Below are positions 26,557-35,600 of a stretch of 64,000 nucleotides of DNA, one piece after another (position 1 is the first letter of the stretch; every line of letters begins with the position of its first letter). The notes below the pieces were generated by a model. It worked only from the letters and a program-made list of their open reading frames with translations, did not search any database and had not been told where the DNA came from. Both the position numbers and the translations under genes were made by a program. Origin of the DNA: Rufibacter glacialis (lineage in GTDB: Bacteria > Bacteroidota > Bacteroidia > Cytophagales > Hymenobacteraceae); contig NZ_VKKZ01000010.1 of the NCBI RefSeq assembly GCF_008271745.1, positions 835,677-899,676 on the forward strand, read 5' to 3'.

Positions 26557-27145
26557 TGGCGAGTTAAACTATTGTATATGGTTTATTATAAAAGACTGAG
26601 AGGCATATCCATGCTTTTATGAAGCAAAGAACCAAGTTTGGCTTTACCTTATTGGTGTTATATTAAAGCTTTGATTCGTATTAATATAATGTAGTAAATA
26701 GGTCAAAATCGTGCCAACGTTATAAAAAATATTAGTTTATTTTAAAACTGACTCTGAGCTTCTCCTTTTATCTGATTTCTTACTATTTGCCCAGGAAGGA
26801 AATGGCGTGAAATTGTTTTCAATCAATAGGTTTTCCCAGAATGAAACTATTTATCCCAGTTTGAACTGATCTTGGTACATATTTAGGAGGTAAAAGCGCT
26901 GGTCTTTCAATCCTTTTTGGAAATAAATTTTCTGCCAAACCTTATAGTAACTGCTGGGTTAAATAGTTTATAAAAGCAGGCACTACAACGTGAATTAAAC
27001 TCTTAAGATGATATTATGTAAAGTAAAAAGAAAGATATCCCTGTCATTATATCTTTTGATAGAATTAGACAAGTCAATACTTTATTAAGCAGTAAAATGA
27101 GAGCTTTAGAAAAGCTTTTATTTACTCTTATCTAATGGTAACTAA
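26557..27145. other. AT-rich intergenic region upstream of the UbiA gene
   Basis: 589 bp, strongly AT-rich, with no credible gene on either strand. It probably contains the promoter for the - strand UbiA/GMC group. No clear -33/-7 pair was identified. Confidence 0.45.
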
Positions 27146-27877
27146 TTAATGGTGAGCTAATTCCTGCTGTAGCTTGTAGTAGAAATCAAACTGTTTAAAT
27201 GGATTTTTCTCTACAAGAACAAAAGGCATATGAGCGTTAAGAGCGCATTCACCATCTAATTCCTGCCGATCACCTATAAATAGGCACTCCTCTGGAAGAA
27301 CCCCCAGTTTTTGGGTGATAAACACCAACCCCTGGGGGTGAGGCTTCAGGTGATCAACCTCTTTGTCTGTGGAGCAAACTACTATATCTGCTGAAAGACC
27401 CATTGCCCTTAGTTTGTCCTCTGCCTTATAATCAGAATAAATGCCAATGAGAAGCCCTCGCTGCCTTAGGGTGTCCATAAAGGCCTGAACGCCCGGATAG
27501 AGACAGTCTAACAGGTATTTATTAGGATAACGAAACATCCAGTAATCTACTACTGCCTTTATTCGGGGGAGGGAAAAGTCGCCTTTGGCGGCACACCATT
27601 CATATTGAGCGCCTTCTAGGTTGGGAATAGTGGTCCCTGCTTTTCTTTCCCGTTCCGCTCTGAAATGGTGGAGGATTAAGAGGTCTTTCCATTTCCAAGG
27701 TCTTTGTGAATAGTGCTTTAACAAACAAAACAGCATCTTTTTTCTAAGAATGGATTGGGAATATAAGGTGCCATCTACGTCAAAAATGACCACCTTAATT
27801 CTCTGCCAATCAATCTTTCCCGAGAAGTCTTCTAACTCTGATATTCTGCCTTTTCCGGCTATTTGCTCTGCTAACAT
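27146..27877 (-). CDS. HAD superfamily hydrolase
   Basis: A 243-residue soluble phosphatase-like protein. All four HAD motifs are present: I, VVIFDVDGTLY (nucleophile D33, D35); II, IYSDY; III, the lysine in DHLKPHPQG; IV, FIGDRQELDGECA. A helical cap of about 90 residues lies between I and II. The range of substrates in this family is wide; a sugar phosphate or lipid-linked sugar phosphate is possible because the next gene on the strand is a DPPR-synthase-like UbiA protein. The 590 bp gap means it may be a separate transcription unit. Confidence 0.85.
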   Translation of the reverse strand: MLAEQIAGKGRISELEDFSGKIDWQRIKVVIFDVDGTLYSQSILRKKMLFCLLKHYSQRPWKWKDLLILHHFRAERERKAGTTIPNLEGAQYEWCAAKGDFSLPRIKAVVDYWMFRYPNKYLLDCLYPGVQAFMDTLRQRGLLIGIYSDYKAEDKLRAMGLSADIVVCSTDKEVDHLKPHPQGLVFITQKLGVLPEECLFIGDRQELDGECALNAHMPFVLVEKNPFKQFDFYYKLQQELAHH

Positions 27878-28624
27878 AAACGGTCAATGTGGAATGGCAA
27901 CCTTTGTAAATAAGGATGTTGATAGGGTTTTGCGATTAGTTTTTAAAATTCATGATAAAACCGGAAAGATCTTAACTCGGTATCTGCTGCAATTAAAAGT
28001 AAGTTCCTCTAAAGAACGTCATGGCGTGCAGGAAGTCTAACCTCCTGGTAAAGCAGGTAACACTTTCTGTTCCCGAAAAAGAAACAGCCCTTTTTGATTT
28101 AATAAACGAGTGACTGTGTGGAAAATAGCATACCCTAGTGCTGCTTTTATTGAGCGTAATCCTGGTTTTTCTAAAGGTATTTTCTAAAATCCTGATGTTA
28201 TGGTTCATGACTTTATAAGGGGCAGGTAAATCTCACTTACCGCCTATGTGCTACAATTCAGTGGCGAGAAGCAAACTCCTACAGGGGAAAACCTTTCGTT
28301 TAAACCAAACTCCAAAACAAGGAGGCAACAACAAAAATTTTCCATTTACCTAAAGTGTTGGATACAAATAAGTTACATCATTTTTTAAAATATCATCTGT
28401 TTGGTTAAAGTTTATATGGTTAGAGTACAAAAGTAGTTATTACATTTGGATGTTGCTAATAGTAATTATAAAAATTTTGGTATTGTATTTGTTTTCAATT
28501 CGGCAGCTTGAAGAGATGGTACCATGTGGAGACGGCAAGGCTTCAATCTTACTACATCACCCAACCTGGATCATCAGTAATGAAACTCCACGAAAGGTGA
28601 AGGAAACCGTAATTGATCTGTTTT
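27878..28624. other. Divergent intergenic region
   Basis: About 750 bp between divergent genes with no credible gene. It becomes very AT-rich from 28340 on. A TACATTTG match to the TAnnTTTG -7 pattern is at 28441-28448, without a -33 element at the expected spacing. Promoters for both flanking units are expected here. Confidence 0.4.
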
Positions 28625-30307
28625 ATGGAAATATATTATAAAGCTGCCCCTGTACTAGTTCATAAGAATGAAAAAAGCCCTGTCGCTATTGCCAGCACAC
28701 CCAAAAGTTTTGGCTGGGTAAAGCTGACTTGGGTTTTGCTTGCCTTGGGCATCTTGATACGGTTGTTTCATTTCCTGGATAACAGGTCACTTTGGCTAGA
28801 TGAGATTTATCTGGCTTCCAGCCTTGTTAAAATGGATCTATGGGAACTCACCTTTTCTTATCTGGAATATGAGCAGAAAGCTCCCGTAGGTTTTCTTTGG
28901 ATGAGTAAGATAGCCGTGCTCTTGTTTGGGAACAGTGAAATGGCTCTCCGGTTATTCCCCTTGATCTGTGGTATTGCTTCTTTATTCCTTTTTGTACCGG
29001 TAGCCCGTCATTTCCTAAACCCTTTGGGTGGAGCAGTGGCAGTAGGCATAATGGCATTCGCCCCGCCCATAGTTTACCACAGCGTAGAGATAAAGCAATA
29101 CAGCGCTGAGCTATTGGCTACTATTCTGTGCCTCTATTTATACACCCATTACCACAGAAAAAGGCTGCTCTCTTCCCTCATGATGTGGGGAGTATATGGG
29201 GCGGCCATTATTTGGTTTTCTTTTACCTCTATCTTCATTTTGGCTGGTATGGCCATGGGGGTTACCCTCTACCACCTGCTTAGGAAGGAATGGGGGACCG
29301 TGTTCAGGATGGTGCTTCCGTTCAGTTTATGGTTGATCAGTTTTGTCATCAACTACTGTCTGTTCACTTCAAAACTGACAGATGCCGCCTGGCTGGTCCA
29401 TTATTTTAAGATAAGGAACTCCTTTATGCCGTTTCCTCCCTCTTCTTTTAGTGACGTGGTCTGGCCCTTCCAGTACCTGGGTACCCGGTTGCTGCATTAC
29501 CCATTGGGGTTATTGTGGGATGTGTCTTCTATTGAGAACGAGGTGCTGCAGTATGTTTTAAGACGTCCGATTTTTGCCGTTACCTGTTCCGTCTTTGGGG
29601 TTCTCTTGATTTTCAAAAGAGACAAGAAACTTCTGCTGGTTTTGGGGTTCCCCTTTTTGCTGCTCCTGATTGCTTCAGCGCTGGAGGTCTATCCTGTTTG
29701 GGAGCGGTTGACGGTGTTTCTGGCGCCCCTTTTGATTCTGATCATTGCGGTAGGCTGTGAACGCCTGGCTTATTTCTCCCGGCAGTTTGACCGCCGCCTA
29801 GGTTTCTATTTGGTGCTGCTGCTTTTAGCGGCTCCTTTCTATACGTCATTGAAACAGGTGCTCATGCCCCAGAGTTTTGGGGAGTATAAAAAGTCATTTT
29901 TCAGAGAGGCGCTGCTGGAGATAGACAAACACTACCAGGCTGGGGACCAGGTCTATATCTACTGGAATATCCAGACGCCCTACTTATACTATAAAGATGT
30001 ACTCGGGCTCAAATTCAAAGGCTTTGAGGGAAGCGATTTCAGGAATGTCTCAGAAGGTGCCAACGATTACCTCACGAAGGTAGCTGCTGAAATTAAAAGC
30101 CTTAATAAAAATAAGAGGCTTTGGGTCCTCTACAGTAAAAGGCTGAGCATGAATATAGGGGAGTTTGAGAACAACTCAGGTTGGTATGTGCAGGAGGTGC
30201 TAGAGGCGCAGAAACTTCATATGAAGCTACAGGGGCTGGGCCAGCAGGTGGAATCTTTTGATACCCAATACCTGAACGTCAGTTTGTATGAGCTGCGGGA
30301 GGAGTAG
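28625..30307 (+). CDS. GT-C membrane glycosyltransferase (GT39/GT83, ArnT/PMT-like), copy 1
   Basis: A 560-residue polytopic protein with about 10-11 helices followed by a soluble C-terminal region of 140 residues. The first periplasmic loop has the catalytic acidic motif SLWLDEIYL, and the family stretch EYEQKAPVGFLWMSK follows. Such enzymes take a sugar from a polyprenyl-phosphate donor and attach it to lipid, glycan or protein in the periplasm. ATG 28625 is preferred over an upstream TTG (28613). The next gene is a clear paralog in the same direction. Confidence 0.82.
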   Translation: MEIYYKAAPVLVHKNEKSPVAIASTPKSFGWVKLTWVLLALGILIRLFHFLDNRSLWLDEIYLASSLVKMDLWELTFSYLEYEQKAPVGFLWMSKIAVLLFGNSEMALRLFPLICGIASLFLFVPVARHFLNPLGGAVAVGIMAFAPPIVYHSVEIKQYSAELLATILCLYLYTHYHRKRLLSSLMMWGVYGAAIIWFSFTSIFILAGMAMGVTLYHLLRKEWGTVFRMVLPFSLWLISFVINYCLFTSKLTDAAWLVHYFKIRNSFMPFPPSSFSDVVWPFQYLGTRLLHYPLGLLWDVSSIENEVLQYVLRRPIFAVTCSVFGVLLIFKRDKKLLLVLGFPFLLLLIASALEVYPVWERLTVFLAPLLILIIAVGCERLAYFSRQFDRRLGFYLVLLLLAAPFYTSLKQVLMPQSFGEYKKSFFREALLEIDKHYQAGDQVYIYWNIQTPYLYYKDVLGLKFKGFEGSDFRNVSEGANDYLTKVAAEIKSLNKNKRLWVLYSKRLSMNIGEFENNSGWYVQEVLEAQKLHMKLQGLGQQVESFDTQYLNVSLYELREE

Positions 30308-30695
30308 GTGCAATCCTCGTTCTGCTCTCCCCAGGCTTAAATGATAGTTTAGACGTCTCCGGCGAACTCACGGCTTAGCTATAACCAGGTAAAAGTAAAT
30401 AAGCATCTATCGCTTTATAAGTGCCCTCAAGTATAGTTTGCTTTGACTTAAAGTGCCTGGGTATTAATAATGGAGAGGGGAGAAGGGCGGCAGAGAACCT
30501 TTATCCCAGCTCTTTTTTGATGGCCTAGCGCGTATCCTGCTCCTGCTAAGGATTGGTTTAAGGCGTGTTTTCCTGAAAACGCGCCTAAAATGAAGTTGGT
30601 ATGCTAAGCCCTTGGGGAGGAGGTTCTGTTTTTGCCTTATTCTCTATAAAGTAGCTTATAACCGCATCACTATACACCAAACAGACCAATGACCT
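30308..30695. other. Intergenic region between the two GT-C paralogs
   Basis: 388 bp without a gene. It contains one copy (30562-30585) of the short GGC-TGTTTT/AAAAC-GCC palindrome that recurs in this window. Confidence 0.5.
30562..30585. repeat. Short intergenic palindrome (GGCGTGTTTTC / GAAAACGCGCC)
   Basis: An 11-bp stem with one G-T pair and a 2-nt loop, followed by TAAAA. It is one of a family of similar intergenic elements in this window. Confidence 0.7.
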
Positions 30696-32363
30696 ATGTA
30701 TCTTCTCTCTAAGGTGGTAGCGCCAATTCTTACCAAACGCCCTGAATCTGTCCTGCGTTATGGAAACAGCAAATCCACTACCATGCGGGACCTCTATATG
30801 GTGTTTATCATCATGGCTGGGATTTTACTCCGGCTGTTCCATTACCTGGATAACCGGTCGCTGTGGCTAGATGAATTGTACCTGGGGATAAGCCTGATAA
30901 AAATGGATTTCTGGGAATTAGCTACTCAGCCGTTGGCCTATGAGCAGAAAGCTCCTTTAGGCTATCTATGGACCGTGAAATTCTGCGTGTTGTTGTTTGG
31001 CAAAGGCGAGATGGCCTTGCGCTTATTCTCCTTGCTGTCGGGCATTGCCACCTTATTTGTCTTTGTACCCGTGGCCCGATATTTCCTGAAGCCTTGGGCG
31101 GCGCTGGTGGCGCTGGCCCTTCTGGCCTTGGCAACCCCGGTGGTGTACCACTCTGTAGAGGCCAAACAATATGCCACAGAATTATTGGCTTCGGTGCTCG
31201 CCCTCTTCTTTTACCTGCGGTACCACCGGCAAACTGAGATAGGCCCTCTGTTGAAATGGGGAGTGGCTGGAGCCGTCTTGCTATGGTTCTCGTACTCGGT
31301 CATCTTCGTGCTGGCGAGTTTGGCCATAACTGTCAGCTTAGACAAAATATTGAAAAGGAAGTGGGGTAGGCTGTTCAGATACGGGTGGGCTTTTGTGCCT
31401 TGGCTCCTTAGCTTTGGTGTCATTTATGGGCTGTTTTTGGGCAAGACCAAAGATTCGGCCTGGCTGATCCATTTCTTCCAGCATTACTATGATGCTTTTC
31501 TGCCGCTGCTTCCTACGTCGCTTAATGATCTGAAGTGGTTTCCTGCCAAGGCTCTCTCCCTTCTGAAAAACCCGATGGGTCAGAATGCGCTGCACTTGCA
31601 TTGGCCCTATGCATATGTTCTGGAGCATTTGCGGGTAGTTCCTTTCCTTCTTATGGTAGGTGGGGCCTTGCTGCTGGCTAAAAAGAACAGAGAACGGTTT
31701 CTGGTGCTGGTGATGCCTGTTCTACTGGTGCTCTTTGCCTCAGGCCTCAAGCTTTATCCTTTCCATGAGCGCTTCCTGCTGTTCTTGTTCCCCATGTTTA
31801 CCCTGCTCACCTGTTATGGTGCCCAGGCGCTGAACTCCTTTTGGGGGAAACGCCAGAAAATGCCATTGGTCCTGGGTTGCTTGCTGCTGACACCTGCCGT
31901 CTGGAATACTGTTTGGGAGGTCTACAACCCGCGCCTGTTTACCCGAAAGGAAGCCAGCCGTGAAGCCTTGCTCTTTATCCAAAAGAATTACCAACGGGGA
32001 GATGTAGTGTACGTGTACTGGAATATGCGGCAAGCGTATGCGTATTATCAGGAGGCTTATCAACTTACTTTTCCGGTGATTCAGGGAAAAGACGTGAAAA
32101 ACGCATCTGCTACCCAAACTGATTACCTCAAGAACCTAGAGCCCGATTTTCAGCAGGTAAAAAGCCATAAGCGGGTGCTGTTTCTGTATAATGAGTACAT
32201 CAAAAGCGATATTGGGCAATTTGTGGGGCAGCCCACGTGGTACTTCCAATCGGTGCCTGGTAAGATGCTGGAGCCTGCGTTTGAAACATTGGGCAAGAAG
32301 TTGTCTCAGGGGTTCAATGCCATTGGGGCGGTGGTGTCTGTATATGACGTGTCACCCAATTAA
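30696..32363 (+). CDS. GT-C membrane glycosyltransferase (GT39/GT83, ArnT/PMT-like), copy 2
   Basis: A 555-residue paralog of the protein at 28625, similar along its length (for example LDNRSLWLDELYLGISLIKMD and YEQKAPLGYLW). It has the same loop acidic pair, about 11 helices and a soluble C-terminal domain (about 420-555). The two probably arose by tandem duplication and may use the same lipid-phosphate sugar with different acceptors. It converges on the secreted glycosidase gene, with a terminator in between. Confidence 0.82.
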   Translation: MYLLSKVVAPILTKRPESVLRYGNSKSTTMRDLYMVFIIMAGILLRLFHYLDNRSLWLDELYLGISLIKMDFWELATQPLAYEQKAPLGYLWTVKFCVLLFGKGEMALRLFSLLSGIATLFVFVPVARYFLKPWAALVALALLALATPVVYHSVEAKQYATELLASVLALFFYLRYHRQTEIGPLLKWGVAGAVLLWFSYSVIFVLASLAITVSLDKILKRKWGRLFRYGWAFVPWLLSFGVIYGLFLGKTKDSAWLIHFFQHYYDAFLPLLPTSLNDLKWFPAKALSLLKNPMGQNALHLHWPYAYVLEHLRVVPFLLMVGGALLLAKKNRERFLVLVMPVLLVLFASGLKLYPFHERFLLFLFPMFTLLTCYGAQALNSFWGKRQKMPLVLGCLLLTPAVWNTVWEVYNPRLFTRKEASREALLFIQKNYQRGDVVYVYWNMRQAYAYYQEAYQLTFPVIQGKDVKNASATQTDYLKNLEPDFQQVKSHKRVLFLYNEYIKSDIGQFVGQPTWYFQSVPGKMLEPAFETLGKKLSQGFNAIGAVVSVYDVSPN

Positions 32364-32559
32364 AATAATGCCCAAGCCCACCGCCCTACTTGGTTCCAGT
32401 CGGAAAACTCTGGTTTTTGTGAGGTGGTACTCCCTGTAACAGGGTGGTGGCCGAAGTTGGGTGGGGCTGTGGCCTGCTTTCATCAGCAGGTTAACTTAGC
32501 CGTAAGGAAATAAACTAGTAAACACACAAGAGGAAGGGCAAACGCGAGTTGTGACAATA

Positions 32560-32591
32560 AAAAAGGAGCCTTCCTTGAAAGGCTCCTTTTT
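32560..32591. terminator. Bidirectional terminator between converging genes
   Basis: AAAAAGGAGCC at 32560-32570 pairs with GGCTCCTTTTT at 32581-32591. Each strand gives a GC-rich stem core followed by a run of T. It serves the GT-C gene on + and the 1666-residue protein gene on -. Confidence 0.85.
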
Positions 32592-32637
32592 GAGAGAATG
32601 AGTCACCGTTATAAGAGTGGGTGACGGCTAAGGACTG

Positions 32638-35600
32638 TTACTGAACTTTAAAGAATTTCTTCACATCTTTTCTGCTTCCTTGGGTGATCTCAATCACGTA
32701 ACCACCAACTGGTAACGCTTTCAGGTTGAGGTTCTGGTGGAAAGCAGGAGTGGTTTTCTCAAATTCCAGCGTCTGGTAAAGTTTGCCAGAGGTCATGCTG
32801 GTGATTTTCACCTCCACTTTGTTCGTCACATCCTCGCTCTGCAGGTCAATGTTGATGGACTCAGAGGTAGGGTTAGGGTACAGGTTCACCGTGCCCAGAC
32901 CCGTATCAACTTTTGCCATGCTGGAAGAAGTAGCGCTCACTGAGGCGGAGGTCTTGACAAAGATCGGAGTCTCTGTCACGCTGATGTTCACTTTGCCCCC
33001 AGAGGTAGGCACTCGCTGCATGGTCATCTGGTCGCTGCCGGCTCTTGGCGTGTAGATGTAGGCGTAAGCTGCGCTGCCTAAATCCAGGGTATACGTCGCT
33101 GTTCTACCTTTCTCATCCGGAATCCAGCAGGCATACACTTTGTCAGAGCCGTTGGTGCCTTCCAAGATATACGGGTCAGTACTCAAGGTTCTGTTGTAGA
33201 TATAAGATCCCATCAGATCACCGGCTTGCTTGAAGAAGTCTGCCGCTGGCCGTCTCGTCTGGTCGTTGTTGATGAAACCTGAACGAGTGTATAAGTCCCA
33301 CGAGGTGTTGAGTGGGGTGTCATACAGCATGTAATACATGGTTCTGTCTACGCCTACCTTCCAGTTCAACAAGGCAATGCGTAGGTTCCAATCAGCCTGG
33401 GTGATGTCCTGGCTTTTAGATCCTATGGCTATGGCCGCCTGAGAGGAGGTAGAGCGGGTGTCATAGCCTGTCTCCGTTTGCCATACTTCCACACCTGGGA
33501 GCTTTTCCTTGGCGAATTTCACAAACCGACCCGCAATTTCCTCAATGCCGCCCAACTCAGGTGCTACCCCTCTGGAGCCGCTGTGTTGCTGGCCGCCATT
33601 GTTGAGGTAGTTGTGGAAGGCGATGATGTCTGCCGGGAAGTCTACAATGGCGGCTCCGTTCTTGTCCAGCAACAGGTTGCCATTGCTGTCTTTCTTGTAT
33701 CCTCTGAACTCTCTGCACCAGTCCAGCATTCCCTGGAAGTAGTAGGTATTGGCCAAGGCGATACCGGTGGTGACCACTTTCATATTGGGGTCTGCATCTT
33801 TGACGCCTACTCCTGGTCCTAAGGCCCCTTTGTGGCCGTCATAGAAGGCACTCATGTTGGCGGCATACTCACGGCCTGTCTGGTAGCCTTGTCTGCCTTT
33901 CCACCACTTGTCGCGCTCATTGTCGTGCTGGATGTAGGTTAACGTGCCCAATCCTACCTTCAGGTTATTGATAGAAGAGGACGTCTCGCCGTTGGAGGAG
34001 GTGTATCTAGAGCTTTGGACTTTGGCTTTGGTGAGCAGGTACTCTGTTCTGCTGGAGCCGTCAGCGTTTCTACCGGTGCCATAGCGGGCTGCCGTCTGGA
34101 AACCTAACTGGGCGTTCTCTTTATAAGAAGCCGGGTCTTCAAAGTTGGCGCCGTAATAGACCGGCACTTTTTCCATGTCACGCTCCCCAGACGGGTAAGA
34201 TTGCAGCATAGGGCCAGATTGACCTCTTATACAAGCCAATACCGGAAGGTTGTGGTCTTTCAGGGTAGAGAAGAGGATGTCGTAATTCCACCAGCCAGCA
34301 GAGGTTGGGTTGAACGTGTACACCTCGCGGCTTGCCTCAAAAGTGGTAGCATCCATGTAAAAGCGGAAGCCTCCAATGAACGGTTTAGCAGCTTCCAGTT
34401 TAGAGGGAACTACCGTGCTCTGGGAGTTAGGGTCTGTGAAGTCCCATACAAAGCTGTTGTTGCCCAAGTGGTTCTTGAAGGGCTTTTTTGGCACAGATTC
34501 AAAAACTTTGGCCGGTTTAGGAATATAAGACCCTACAATGGATACCTCCCTAGGCATGTACGTAGGCCCTTTTCTGATAATCCAGCTGATTTCAACGGGC
34601 TCATCCAATGGCGTAGTCGGGAAGTTGGAGTACTGCAGGTAAGGCTTTCCTCTGTGTTTGCCCAGCAATACCCGGTCTTTAGGGAATTTTCCCTTGGGAA
34701 CGTAATACCATTCAGCGTCTGCCGTGCCGTAGTCCCCAAAGCTGTTGTTGAAGATTTGCAGCTGGGAAAGTTTCACATGGTAATCTCTCACGTCAAAATA
34801 GGTTTCTGCCACTTCAAGCAGCATCCCGTGGCCATATTCCACCCAGTCCGTGTTTTTGTCTACCAAGGCATCCAGGTAGCGGGTGTTGTTCAGGTTGTAT
34901 ACATCGTATTTCTCTATGGGTACAATCCCGGTTACGCGGTTGGCCTCGTTGCCCTTTTTCAAGGCAGGGTCCTCGTCATCATTGGAGGCAAGACCGCCCG
35001 CGTTGGTAGACGTAACCGATAAGCTCCGTGCTACACTGGTGGCTGCCTTGTACGTGCTGCTACCAGCCTGTGAGGCGGTGATGCTGGTGGTGCCAGTACC
35101 CACCACTTTGGCTAACCATTTTCCAGTGGAGTTAGAGACTGAAACCACAGAGGTGTTAGAAGAGGAAAAGATGATAGGCGTGGAGGTGTTGGTGCTGGAG
35201 GCAACCAATTCAAATGGGGCATCGCCGAGTACTTTCCCACCCAGGGAATGGAAGGTGATGACCGCTTGGGGTAAACTCTTAGCCGTCTCTATCCAGTTCA
35301 GGTTAAAGCCTCCTTTGACTATCTGAAGGCGCAGGGTCTGCTCACCAGCCAGAAGATTCACAACCGCCTCAGTGGTGGCATATGTTTGCCAGCCGCCGGT
35401 GTTGGGGACGTCAGTAGAGCCCAACACGGTTCCGTTGGCTGCTCTTACCTCAATGAACCCGGTGCTGCTAGGTGAAGCCACCCGGAAACCTAAGGAGTAA
35501 GTACCTGCCGCGGTCACATTTACTTTGTAGTCTAACCAATTGTTGTCACTGATGTAGCCTAAGTTCTCTCCTCCGCCCGTGTCACCGGTGGTCTCTTTTT

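Noticed and set aside
28441..28448. TACATTTG as a Bacteroidota -7 promoter element
   Set aside because: No TTG -33 element at the expected distance; a single 8-bp match in AT-rich DNA is likely by chance.
34201..35022. 273-codon + strand ORF inside the large secreted protein gene
   Set aside because: It is antisense to a continuous 1666-codon frame with clear domains; the product is compositionally odd and matches no family.
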